Source of the DNA: Ficedula albicollis
Lineage: Eukaryota; Chordata; Aves; Passeriformes; Muscicapidae
DNA: 64,000 bases
NCBI RefSeq assembly: GCF_000247815.1
Contig: NC_021671.1
Coordinates: forward strand, 22,911,874-22,975,873
Direction of reading: 5' to 3'
Positions within the stretch are counted from its first letter, which is position 1. Every line of letters begins with the position of its first letter. Made by a program: the position numbers and the translations under genes. Below are positions 13,146 through 24,843 of the stretch, one piece after another. The notes beneath the pieces are model-generated. The model saw only the letters and a program-made list of their open reading frames with translations. It was not told the origin of the DNA and searched no databases.

Positions 13146-14301
13146 TGTGCTGGTTGCACATGAAACGGAGGAGCGGATGTTACACATGAAACGGAGGAGG
13201 GGCGGAAAAGGGGAAAGCACCACGAGGCTGGGGAGCAGGAGGGGCTGTCCCGTCTCTGGTGGCTTCCCCTGTGGGCTGCTGGCACCAACCGGAGAGCTGG
13301 TTTGGTGGTGGACAGCTCCGGAAACCAATTAAAGGTTATTTCGCTTTCACAAATCACGTTGCTAAGGCTAATTTCTTCTCTTTGGCCTTCCGGCCAGCAG
13401 GCCAATAGCAATGCCTGGGTGGCCCCGGCCCCGGCCCTGCTGGCCCCTGGCTCCGCTCTGCTCTCCACGTGGCAGAAGAGGCCTCCAGCTGCCCGTGTGG
13501 CTTCTTCACGATCTGGATACAATTTTAACTTCTTAATGCCTGGATAAGATTCTCCATCTCCTGAGCTCCCCTGAATGAGAAGGAATAAAGCATGGAGTCC
13601 ACAGAAGTCAGCGGAATGAAGATAAAGTTCCTGGTGGGAAAAGATTGAAAAGATGCAACTGATAAGTAGCTGAAAACCTTTTTGTGGGGCTCTAAGGGGA
13701 TTGTGACTACACTAAAATTTCTTTAACCTGTGAAATGTACTTTAGGAGGTTTGGGGTGCTTGAGAAGAAGCCTTTTTGCCTCGGGGAAATGGAGCTCTCT
13801 GTTTTGGGACTGGAATATGAACAGAGACATTTGATAGAGAAGGAGATGAAGAGAATTTTGTTTTTTCAGCAGCCTGCCTTTAAAAGTGGTACCCCAAGTG
13901 TGTAACATAACCCATAGCACAGCTCTGGAAGGACTGTGAAAATGAGAGGAGAGTCATAATCTGCAATATTTGCCCGGGTGGATGTAGATTGTGAAGGTGA
14001 AGACACCCCCTAAGCCTAAACTAAAAAAGGAACTTTTCTCTCTAAAGTGAACTGGAATGATTATTTGGGTGGATAACTGACTGAAGTGTTTTCTGTATGT
14101 TGTTGTTAAGAAATGTGGAATGAAGGGTGGAGGGAGTAATCTAGGAATCTTATTCTGAATTCTTTTTTTTTTTTTGTGTCATTAATAAATTTATTCTTAT
14201 ACCCTTTTAAGTTTTGAGCCTGCCTTGTCTCTACTCCTAAATCCTATCTCTAAGACAAATTAAATATATTAAAATTGGCAAACCCAAGTCATACTGTGAC
14301 A
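13146..14301 (+). mobile_element. Solo LTR 1, endogenous retrovirus (ERVL-like)
   Basis: A 1156-bp element starting TGTGCTGGTT and ending CTGTGACA (TG...CA), flanked by a direct repeat CAAGG at 13141-13145 and 14302-14306. The base before the left repeat is also A, so a 6-bp ACAAGG duplication with a ...GAC end is an alternative reading. It shares start, end and most of its body with 43170-44921. The 5' third is GC-rich and contains a 26-bp internal tandem (13157-13182, 13183 onward). The 3' part is AT-rich with AATAAA at 14184. No primer-binding site or gag/pol/env follows, so this is a solo LTR. A TGTGCTGGTT start with a 5-bp site duplication suits avian ERVL LTRs; the family assignment is inference. 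Confidence 0.85.
14184..14189 (+). promoter_or_regulatory. AATAAA poly(A) signal in LTR 1
   Basis: AATAAA about 115 bp before the LTR end, at the same place as in LTR 2 (44804). It is the expected retroviral polyadenylation signal. Activity today is unknown. Confidence 0.5.
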
Positions 14302-14306
14302 CAAGG
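14302..14306. repeat. Right target-site duplication of solo LTR 1
   Basis: CAAGG, matching 13141-13145. Confidence 0.75.
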
Positions 14307-17300
14307 CCACACAACCTACACTTTGAAAATTAATCCACATCACGCTTGCAGGGAGCAGTGAAGTACGAAACCTGCACATCTAAGGGAGTTACTCTGGAGC
14401 TGGAGATCCTTTCTACTTGGAATCATAGGATGAGGAGTAGGCTTTTTCTAACTGCTGTCTTCACTCTGCAGAGTATTGTTATGTCAGAGGCACCACCTTT
14501 AGGCATTTTACTACAGAAGAACAAACTTTTGTCTTATATGTGTATATGTACTTTGATGTTACAAAGTTTTGACCTTTCATTATCAACTGATTTTAGATGT
14601 AGTCTTAGATTTTTTGACCTTTTAACTTAATTAAAAGCATGTAAAATATTTTTTCTTTGGCAGGAAACGAAACTATTGCAGTAATGGAACAAGTTCTTTG
14701 ACCCAGGTTTCTTCCATTTTTAGCAAGGTCTCCAGGTAACTGGTCAAGCTGGCAAGTAACATAAAATTGGCTTATAAATGTATGCGTATACTTCTGTAAT
14801 AAAAAATAATGTACCTGTTAAATATTCTTAAACATTTTTTTATCTCCTGAAATGTCATACTATTTCATCTTCTATAAACTATTGGTTACATTTTGAGTAA
14901 TTTTTGAATATTCTCTTCTTAAAATAATCACAAAAATAAATTTTCCTTATTTCATGCTTAAATACAAATGCAAAAATTAATACTTTTATGTCTTTAATAA
15001 CTATTACAAGTTACATATCTAGGTAGAAAACATTTATAACTTTGTAACATTTATAATATTTGTAACATATAACATTTTTATATAAAAATAAAGAAACAGC
15101 TTAATTTTCTATTTTTATCAGAGATTTACATTGTTTACTTTGCCAGAATGTTTTGTCTCAGGTTAGTTTTTGCCATTCTTAGGGCAAAAATTGAAATATA
15201 GGCATAGTGCAATGTAAGAAAGTTGCTGGTTTTTTCTGAATTTGAGTAAAATGATAGTGCTTATTTAATTTTGTCCAAATATTAGCATTTTTCTTGATAA
15301 TAAGTGTTCCCAGTTTTCAAACTCTATAAAAAATTAGTTAATAAAACATGTTTGTGTTCTCAGCTGGAGAGCAATGAGTAAATAATATCAAAGAAGAATA
15401 TCTTGTGTATGCTGGTAGCTGTGATATAGTACGAGAACAAAACTTCCAGGCTTCCTCTGTTTTCTTCATCAAGAATTCCAGAGACAATCCAAAAAAAGAC
15501 AGTGTTGGTTTTGACTAGAGAAGAAAGGTGAGGGAAGAATTACATAATAAAAGCATCTATTTTATATATTTTGATTTTTATTATGATTAATAGGGATTGC
15601 TATAATTTAAAAAAGAGCACTATCATAATATGATGGACAATTTCTAATTACAGTTTCATGGAGAAATCTAGTCCATCAACAATGTCTAAAGGTACACATC
15701 ATAAGTGACTATGTACCTTCAAGTAATAGTCTGTGGCACTAAGGTTCAGTGGTGAGAATTTAGTAAGAAATCAAGAATCTTGTCTATGTGTGTTTCATTT
15801 GATAAAAAACAGGATATCAGATGAGACAACAGACTGTATTTTGTACTTAGAAGAATTCCATGTTTGGTCTGATGCAAAAAAAATATTTTTGTGTTTGTGC
15901 TGGGCTAGCTAGCATGGTCAGAATGCAGGAGCAGAACAAGGAATGGCTAAAGGAGCAGCATGACTGAAATGTGTGTAAGAAACTTTGGGCAGAAGTACCA
16001 TACCATAACAACAGTTCGTCTCAAAATGGGCTTTGCTACGCAGCAAGAACTGACAATATTATACTTTGAGTGAAATTTTATAAATTCATAATTGCATGAG
16101 GAATTAGGTAATATTATTCGGTTTATCTTTTTGGATTTTCCTCCTGTTGATGAATATGTTAGCTTTTAAGCTAATTAAAGGATTTCTGAAAAAAGCAAAA
16201 AAAGCTGTTTATTGAATGCTGGAAAATTCAGATTAATTGTTCTGAATTTCTGACATCAGACTTGATGTTAGTAGTGACACCTTCAAATGTGAAACTGGCT
16301 TTTATTGCTGCTTGTCATAACCTTGGGAAAACCTGCATATCTTGGTAAAGTCTTTCTGGGGCATATACCCAACCATTATTACACTAAATAATATTATTCC
16401 TATCTCTTTTGTAAATTGCCCCTGACAGACAACTCAACCCTTGGCAGTACTCTGTCTTCTAAAAGCAAATGTCAGTTACAAAATTCATATCCTCAGATAA
16501 CTAATTGAAGTACCTATGCTTGAAACCCAGCCAAAGCTGGTTTCTCCTTGTATCCAAAGGAGATATCTGGGCATTTCACTGACATGTGGTGATCACTGTC
16601 TGTCCAACAGCCCAAAAAACAAATGATAAAGGTGGTCTTCTAAGAGGTGTGTGATTGCAGTAGCAGATTGCAGTGGCTCCTATCAGAATCATGCAGTAGA
16701 ACCTGCCAGTATTAAAAAATACCTAAACAATTGATAGAATCCATAAAAATAAGTCATTATTGGTCAAGTACTGAGGGAAAACCCCTATATATTATTCCCG
16801 TTCATATGCTTTTCTCTAGTTATCAGCTTACGATCACTGTCAAATCTGTCATACTGGGCTGAAGGGACTATTGATGCTACACACACATTCTTTACTGTCA
16901 GGAAGGATAAAGGCTTGGAACATTGGGGTTTTTTTGAAAACAATCAGCACTGGAGACTCTTTGGCAGCGTACCACCACATATGATGGCATCAGGTACAGA
17001 TTCCTGTGCGAGAAGTTTTGCTTCCAGGACCAAAGCCTAGTTTTACAATTATGTTGATGAAGGTATGATTGATACTCCCCATGCTTCAACTTACCTTCCT
17101 TTACTGCTTTTACTTCCTTCAAGGCACTCAGAACTTAAATAGATCTTGTCAGCCTACCATCTGCTTCCAGTGGCAGCCAAGGGGCAGAAACATTTATAAC
17201 AACAGCAGTGAGGCTCAGAAGTGACATATCTTCCAAGAGTACTCACCACTAATTATGAAAAGAGGCCTAAATGACAAAAAGAAATATTTTTGTTCTTAAA

Positions 17301-17680
17301 AAGAGTAGCTACTCTGCTTTTCGGAGTTCACTGAGACAAGAATGGGAAATGTTTAAGGTGCCTTTGTGCAGTGAACAAATGGGTTGTGAAAGAATTTTGG
17401 GAAGCTTTGAGGTCACTTAGTGCATTTTTATTTTTGTCTGTATGTGTAAAATGTTGGTATAAAATGCTATCCAGGATACAACATGAAATTCACCTTAGGA
17501 GAGACAAGCCTCTGGCCGAGACAAGTTTAGCTTGAAATGCAAGAGAACATTATGACAAAAAATATATCTTGGAGGTGGAGTTTTAATTCTTCAGCGGGGT
17601 CTGAAATTCTGGAAAATAAATGTCTTCCTCATAGGCACTTAAAATCAACTAAATCCAGAATAGACTTACACAGAAAACAA
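14307..17680. other. Very AT-rich DNA, nothing recognised
   Basis: Especially AT-rich around 14800-15150, where AACATTTATAA-like units recur loosely. Open frames of 94 (14346-14630, +) and 74 codons (16898-17122, -) have no recognisable domain. Confidence 0.5.
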
Positions 17681-17872
17681 GCAATTTAGAGAGCAAGATG
17701 TTCTGGGGGACTGTGTCAAAGGCTTTACAGAAGTCCAGATAAATGATACCTGTAGCTCTTCCCTTGCCCACTGATGCAGTTACCCCATCATAGAAGACCA
17801 CTACTTTGGTGAGACAGGACTTGTCCTTGGTGACACAGTTCTGGCTACCTCAAATCACCTCCCAGAGGTGAT
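17681..17872 (-). mobile_element. CR1 LINE ORF2 fragment, antisense
   Basis: The minus strand matches the CR1 reverse-transcriptase segment around the conserved KAFDTVPQ motif: the plus strand reads GGGGGACTGTGTCAAAGGCT followed by the complement of the upstream CR1 coding sequence. The same segment exists in the longer CR1 at 53-54.6 kb (compare GACAGGACTTGTCCTTGGTG here with GACAGGATTTGCCCTTGGTG at 54393). Only about 190 bp remain. It abuts a sense-strand CR1 3' end on its right, so the pair could be one 5'-inverted insertion. Confidence 0.82.
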
Positions 17873-18267
17873 CAGAGGTGCCTTAAGAAAGCTTATAGGA
17901 GGCTTGTGATCTGTTCAGCCTGGAGGAGACTGAGGGGAGACCTCACTGCAGTTACAGCTTCATCGGGGGGGGAAGGGGAGGAGCAATGATCTCTTCTCTC
18001 TGGTGACCAGTGACAGAGCCTGAGTTTTATCAGGGGAGGTTTAGGTTGGGCATTAGAAAAAGGTTTTACACCCAGAGGGTGGCTGGGCACTGAAACAGAC
18101 TCACCAGGGAAGTGGTCACAGCACCAAGCCTGGCAAAGCTCAAGAAGTATTTGAACAATACTCTGGGGCACATGGTATGATTCTTGGGGATGGTCTTGTG
18201 CAGGGCCAGGAGCTGGACTCTGATGAGCCTTGAAGGTTTCTTCCAATTCAACTTATTCTGTAATTAT
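17873..18267 (+). mobile_element. CR1 LINE 3'-end fragment, sense
   Basis: Sense CR1 3' end. Diagnostic stretches are CTGTTCAGCCTGGAGGAGAC, GGGGAGGTTTAGGTTGGGCA, ACCCAGAGGGTGGCTGGGCA and AAGTGGTCACAGCACCAAGC, ending ATTCTGTAATTATA. It belongs to a different CR1 lineage from the 9.3-kb and 24.6-kb fragments (GGGCCAGGAGCTGGACT variant near the tail). Apparent open frames here on the minus strand (17893-18246) are shadows. Confidence 0.87.
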
Positions 18268-19111
18268 ACAGAAGTGCATTTCTGAAGTTTAGCAGAATGA
18301 GATTATAAATTTATGGGTATTTTAATTAGAAGTGAAAAAATGGAAAGTGTTATCATGTAATGGTTAAGAAGGAAAGAACTGAGTGATAGGTAGGTAAGCA
18401 TATTCATCCATAAATTCATTCATAGATGGTTTTCTCAGGCACAAGATATTATTCAATGTGATCATATCTGCCTTTTAAAAAGAGAGAAAATAAAGACAGA
18501 TATATGCAAAACATATAGCTTACTTTTTTGATATTTCCTATTAGGTCTCTAATTCTGTGAGGCTTTTAAAAGAAAAATACAGTCTTGATTTTTAGATTGT
18601 ATATTGTTCTGACATTGAAGAATGTATTTCATTATTCAGAAAATGGCAATAAATTCCACATTATCGTCTCTCCATTGTTTTGTTCAATTATCATGTTACA
18701 TTTGTTTTGCTAAAACAAGAGTTGATGGGAACAACAATTAAGCTAAACAAACAAATATTCAGTTACCTGGTAAAAAACCCCAATCTCTGCTCATTATATT
18801 TAACCACTATAGCACTACTAAAATATAATACTTCCTTCTGTCCTTAGCATTTAAGGCATTTAACATAGACTGCAATTCTAGCACAGCTACACATAGCATT
18901 AAAGATCTGCCTCAAGGTCTCAAGACTCTTCGAAAAGTTAAATTGTACAAACTGCAGATCTTTCATGGGGTTTGAAGGCACTCAAACTATGAGATAAAAC
19001 AAGTTTCCTAGGAAATCATATCATTTAAATGGAAAGTCTCCCTCTGTTGTCATAGTAAATTACAGGGGATTGTGAATAGATGCTTGGCATAGTAACTAGG
19101 CACAGCAGAAC
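18268..19111. other. AT-rich DNA, nothing recognised
   Basis: Unique-looking sequence with no open frame above 60 codons and no repeat I can name. Confidence 0.5.
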
Positions 19112-19241
19112 AAAAAAAAAAAAAAAAAAGAAAACCCCAATAACTTTTTATTCAGTTTTCAAATTCAAAAGGAAGTGTTCAAGTAAAATTCAAAGTATAT
19201 GCCTTTACTACAGTAGGAACAGGCTTCAGCAATCCTTTGGC

Positions 19242-19272
<31 letters not shown>

Positions 19273-19382
19273 CCCCAATAACTTTTTATTCAGTTTTCAA
19301 ATTCAAAAGGAAGTGTTCAAGTAAAATTCAAAGTATATGCCTTTACTACAGTAGGAACAGGCTTCAGCAATCCTTTGGCTGT
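19112..19382. repeat. 138-bp tandem duplication with A-run junctions
   Basis: Copy 1 is 19112-19244 and copy 2 is 19245-19382 (body offset 138 bp). Each begins with an A run (A18 and A23) followed by GAAAACCCCAATAACTTTTT and ends CAATCCTTTGGCTGT. Apart from A-run length the copies look identical. The offset is a multiple of three, so a 143-codon open frame (19080-19511) runs through both copies and repeats itself; I do not call it a gene. Confidence 0.92.
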
Positions 19383-19974
19383 GTGTCTAAAAAGTTAAGA
19401 TATCATCATACATACTCCACGTGTGAGGAAGACACCTCAACAAACAAGATTATCAGTTTGATCATAATACCCAGTTCTAACAACCCTATGGTCTGTGCTA
19501 TGAATTGGTAAATGGCTGCTGCCATACAGTGTTACCTGTGGAACTGCAATTCTGTGTCCCCTAAAGGTTAAAGAACGTTTTGTAACACAGACAGAAAGAT
19601 ATTTTATTTTGACCTGCAGAACCAAATGGACAATTGGAGCCAAAAGCTTTAATGCAAATTTGTTCTGCCCTTCTTTCGATTTTGGCCTCTCATAGAACAC
19701 ATATGAAGGAATTCTTGTGCTAGTCCTGAAATGAGTGAAAGCCAGAGGGTAGTTCCCTAACATGTTCAGAAGCTAAATATCAAAGGAAAGAGAAGTATTG
19801 GATTTATGGAGTTTGCCACATACAAAACGATTCTTCAAACAACTATGATCTAACAAAAGAGAGTTCCTCGAGCTTCGCTATGGATATGAGCCTGGATAAC
19901 CACAAACATGACAGCCTGCTGCCAGTCTATAGTATTAAAAGTTCAGTGGACAGATTTCTGATGCTGTACAATAA
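19383..19974. other. Unique DNA, nothing recognised
   Basis: Sequence between two tandem duplications. A 108-codon minus-strand frame (19437-19763) has no recognisable domain. Confidence 0.45.
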
Positions 19975-20376
19975 TTAATTGCAATTAATTGAAGAAAGCT
20001 CCTTTGAGGGGTCCTCTCTACCTTTATTTGCTTATGTCCATATTGGCAGCTGTGGGATAAACTATGTTAAAAAAACCAGAGTCACAGTCTACAGTACAGG
20101 TTAACCAAGACCATCACTCAGCTGTGACACTATTTCAAAATCAATACAGAAATGGACCAGCCAAGGCACACATATATGCGTTAATTGCAATTAATTGAAG
20201 AAAGCTCCTTTGAGGGGTCCTCTCTACCTTTATTTGCTTATGTCCATATTGGCAGCTGTGGGATAAACTATGTTAAAAAAACCAGAGTCACAGTCTACAG
20301 TACAGGTTAACCAAGACCATCACTCAGCTGTGACACTATTTCAAAATCAATACAGAAATGGACCAGCCAAGGCACA
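19975..20376. repeat. 206-bp-offset tandem duplication at a palindrome
   Basis: Copy 1 is 19975-20170 and copy 2 is 20181-20376, apparently identical, separated by a 10-bp spacer (20171-20180). Both begin TTAATTGCAATTAATTGAAG. The first breakpoint sits in a perfect 18-bp palindrome at 19973-19990 (AATTAATT-GC-AATTAATT). Copy 2 keeps 14 bp of it at 20181-20194. Confidence 0.92.
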
Positions 20377-23300
20377 TAATATGTTCCACCACACTCACCA
20401 AGTTAATAGCCAAAGCTTTATATTGCTCATGGGCTACTTCAGGTGGCCTACTACATGAACATTGATGTGGTGGATAGATAGCTTTACTCCCTTGCCTTAA
20501 AATTTCTATTTCTGTCATATTCTGTATTGCACAGATGGGCTTATGTGGATAAGAAAAACCCTGTCATTTCATGTAAATTATTTTGTATGTTATTTGAAGA
20601 CACTCTCATTTTAAGCCTTTGATTTTGCAGAAGGCAGAGCAAAAGATGCCAGTTTATTTCAACAGGATCCCCAGTATAGTTTAGGTTCACTGGTACAATC
20701 TGATAAGCTTTTTTATAAGATTTGATTGTTTTCCTCTGCTACTGTTTCTAGCTCACATAAGTACATAACGTAAAATGGCAATCTAACAGTTTAAAGACAG
20801 AGCAAATCTATTGAGATCAAAAAGAATGACTTAGATCCTGATGAGTCACACTGCTGGGAAAGCCCATAAATAAGATCTAAGGCTCATCAAACCCAGTGTT
20901 TATGGCTGAGCTGACTTAGGGGCATATCTCCTGCTAAAAACCATGCGATACAGGAAGGGCTTATTCCTATTTTTGTTTTCCTAGGACTGTTAAGGCACTC
21001 AGCTTGTTACGCTTGCTCAGATATCCAGTTTATTTTGACTGTTTCAAATCACAATGTTAATTTTTTAATACTCTTCTAGGATAGAACTTTTCATCAGGTG
21101 CTCCCCTGCTAGTCTTGACATGAAACGCGATGCAACTTGAAGCTTTGCCAAATAATTTCAGTTAACAGATTAAAACTAAATTGTTTCATACAAGGCCAGA
21201 AACAGCTTTGGACTACTGACTACATGTATAGAGGCTGGAGTGTCTCAGGATCATCCAGGGTCCCAACATGGTGATGCAGTTCTGCTAAGAATGGAACCCA
21301 AAAATCAGTGGCAAATGATGATAAGCAGTAGCAGCAGAGGTAATGTTACAGTCACATACAGAGGCTGGGAAGGCAACAGTAATTGTACAAAAACTTGCAG
21401 AAGAGCTGAGAAAATGGAGAAGGGATCCACAAAGATTTTGTGCAAGCCAGATGATGGGAGGAAGGTAAAAATTAAAAGTCAGCAGCAGCAGATTGGGGGA
21501 CTTTGACAAAGACAGCTGAGCAGACTCACAAGTCTTGAAAGCTGCCTCCATGTATGTCTGTGTGAACAGCCCTGGAACAGTTTCCTCCCCAAGCCCAGGA
21601 ATCTGGGTCCATTCTGTTTCTGGAAGACACTGTCCACTAATGGGCTCCTAAACAATTTCCAGTCGTGGTTCATAGTGGGAATGGAACACAGCCCAGTCAT
21701 AAATTGGCTGCCCACTCTTGGGGAATACAGGACCTTACTATCATAGATTTGGACTATTTCATGGATCACTGGATGAGCTGTCAACAGTCTGAATGACTTG
21801 CAATTTCCTAGATTATTTTTAGCCCACAGCTGTGAAGGACTTGCATTATTTCACTATACTGGGATTTTTTTCCCTTTCATAACCATCTCAGATAAAGAAA
21901 AAGCTGTCCTTGTTTTGATACTCTTCCTATAATAGGATACAACCAAACAGAAAAATAGCACAACAATTTTGTTTTATAATTAAATGATGTAGACATAACC
22001 ATACAGTTCATAAATGATTGTTCATAAGCAATCTTTAATAATTGTGATTGGAGACAACTTTCTGGACTAAGAAATCTTCTTTTCCCTCTTCCTCTCTGAT
22101 GCTCTGTTCACACCAGAGATGAGAACCCAACTGTAGATCTGTCCTATGTAGTTACACTTACAATGAGTCCTCTTTCCTCAGAATGCAAATTATTCTTTCA
22201 AATTATGCAACATAGCTTCTAACCCAAAATAATCAATGCTTTTCAAGTTAGAGTCTGAACAGGATACCAGGAGGATATTTTGTTTGAGTGAACGAATTGC
22301 AGATGTGATCATAAAATAAATGCAAACATTATTTCTTCAATCCAGTTTTCTTTGGTTTCTCAGTAAGCAGGCATGCTTCTATTTCATTTGTGGTGGTTTT
22401 CACTGCTCACAGTATACATTGATTTTGGATAGTCAGTCACTTCTGATCATTTTCTGTCATTTAGAGATGCCAAAAGATCTCTGAATGGCTGAAGAGATGA
22501 TAAAATCAAGAACCCAGCTTCTTAAGTACCAGATGTTTTCTCTCCATTGGGAAAACTTTTGTCTCAGCAAAAAGAATTATGACTTAGTGCCTCATTATGT
22601 TCTAGTCATTGCTTCATTTGCTTCCATGAATGTATATATTTCCTTTCTTGTTTCCATTATCTGTTTTTCATACAGTTTAAAAGGATGAAATTTGTGTGGT
22701 TCATTTAAGGAAGAATAAGTATGCATACACAGAAACACACATACCTATATTAAATTCCACATAAAGTATGTACAATATATGATTGTGTTCCAGTACTAAA
22801 AACTTTGTGTGCTAGATATGTTAGTAATTCTTTTTGAAATTGTTTTCTTTTTTCATAATATTTTTGCTTTGTTACTGATTTCTTTACATTTACATTGTTA
22901 AATTTCTTTACATTCTCAGAAAAAGGATATTCAAAGAGAGAAATATACACAAATTTCAGTAAAATGCTTCCTGCAGGATAACCATTCATTTGATAAATCC
23001 ATTATATTTGCCTCCTTTTAAACTGGTAAATTCGTATTTGTTTAAAAATGTAATGTTCTAATCTAGCATTATCCTTTATTTTAAGCACAAAGCAGCAAAT
23101 ACAAAAGCTAATTGCTTTTTGTTTATGAGACAGACCTTTATACTCTGGGCCTCACGTGGCTTTGGCTGACAAGATCTCACACTTCTTGAGTGAGATAGGA
23201 AGTATTCTCCTAAATTTTGCATTGTCACTAAGAGAAAAGAAAGTTTGTGATTAAAGCTGTCCAAGAAAAAGTACTTTAAAAGAGTTTTCCATAATAGTTA

Positions 23301-24564
23301 TTTTATACACCCTTACAGTAAAACTTCTCCATATTCTTTCTTGAAATTACTTTTTGCCAGTCATTCAAGCTCCAGAGTTCATTTTGTTCTTTTCCTTACA
23401 GTCATCAGTCTGAAGTGTGAATTCTGCTGTTGACCTACTTTAATACATCGACGTAAACTAGCGCTAAAGCAAAGAGACATATATTCTATTTTTTTTCAAC
23501 TGTCACTCTCAAGATGACATAATACTATGACTAATAGTATTTGGCTACTGTCAAAAAGCTAAAAGAAAAGAAATCTGATGTTCTCTGCATTCCACTTTTC
23601 CTCTCTTAGATCTTGTGATTCCTACAAGAGTGGTAGGTGCATTTAGAAAAGAGACCTGTAATGTCAGTAACACGTGTGAGTCTCCTTTACAGCAGACTAA
23701 CAAGGCATGTGAGGTCAGGATGCAGCTATCTCAGCAAACCTACATTCAGCTTTACTGTGGAATGAATTAACCTCTGGAGGCCACAGTTTCCATTGAGTAA
23801 GTCTTGACTGAACAAATTTAAGGTCTGGGTACCCTTCAATAAATGTTACATCTATACTGGAGACACCTTAAAGTGAGGTGATGCTACTCTGAATGAAAGA
23901 TTTCATAGTTTTGTAGATGTGTAACTTCAGTGGGTCAGCATCTTATATCTTTATTCATTAGTAGCATGTATCTAACTACTCCTTTTGACATTTTCTGTAT
24001 AATGTGATGCCATAATATTTAGTGAAATAAATTATTTATCATTTTGTTTTGCACCAGATAAAGAGGTATTTGTCAGGCATGCAATTTTAAAAGATTCAAA
24101 CTACTTATTTGCTATTTTTTCATCTTTAAAAACAAACAAAAAACCCAAAACCAACCAACAAAACCTTTTTTGAAGGTAACAACTTATTTACCAGTGATGG
24201 AATAAAATTAAGCCTTTGCATGATACCGTCAGGAAACATATCACATCTTCATTTGTTCAATCAGAAGAGTTAATGGGACAAAGAGAAACTGCTTCAATCC
24301 ACGAGAAAGAGAATTCTTACCAAATCTTGTTTGCTGCCATTCATTCAAAATCTTTTATGTTAATAGGTCTAATAATTACATTACCCTTTACAGAATTTAC
24401 AGCAGTACGAAAATTCCCCAAAAAAATCGTAATTGCAATTCTGCATATTATTAAAAGCATTTTTCTTTTCTTCAGGATGCTGATGAAGTCTAGGGGTAAA
24501 AGTTGACCTGATTTATTCATTCATATAACACAGAATTATAAATGAAAACTAATTAATTATTTTA
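20377..24564. other. 4.2-kb AT-rich DNA, nothing recognised
   Basis: Overlapping open frames of 88-101 codons around 21240-21784 lie on opposite strands and resemble no family I know. A short A/C-rich simple stretch occurs near 24129-24165. Confidence 0.5.
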
Positions 24565-24843
24565 GGAGAAGGGCTTCTCACAAGGCATGTAATGATAGAG
24601 CGAGGAGAATGGTTTTAAGCTGAAGGGCAGTCTTAGATTAGATATTAGGAAAAAATTCTTAGGGAGTGAGGCACTGGAACAAGTGGCCCAGAGAGGCTGT
24701 GGATACTCCATCCCTGGAGGTGTTCAAGGCCAGGCAAGATGTGGCTCTGGTCTTAGTAGAAGGTTCCCTCCCCACAGCAGATGAGTTGAAATTAAATGAT
24801 CTTTAAGGTCTCTCCCAGCCCTAACAATTCTATGATTCAATGA
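24565..24843 (+). mobile_element. CR1 LINE 3'-end fragment
   Basis: Sense CR1 3' end. Recognised by GCATGTAATGATAG, TTAGATTAGATATTAGG, GAGGCACTGGAACAAGTGGC, CCATCCCTGGAGGTGTTCAA and GATCTTTAAGGTCTCTCCCA, ending ATTCTATGATTCAATGA. It is 5'-truncated to about 280 bp and has no coding capacity. It is the cleanest CR1 tail in the window. Confidence 0.92.

Noticed and set aside
13079..13920. A 147-codon minus-strand frame and a 65-codon frame (13723-13920) matched by a similar frame at 44335-44541.
   Set aside because: Both lie in the LTRs; the similarity comes from shared LTR DNA, and the frames run against the LTR's transcription direction.
17893..18251. A 117-codon minus-strand frame.
   Set aside because: It is the antisense of a CR1 3' end.
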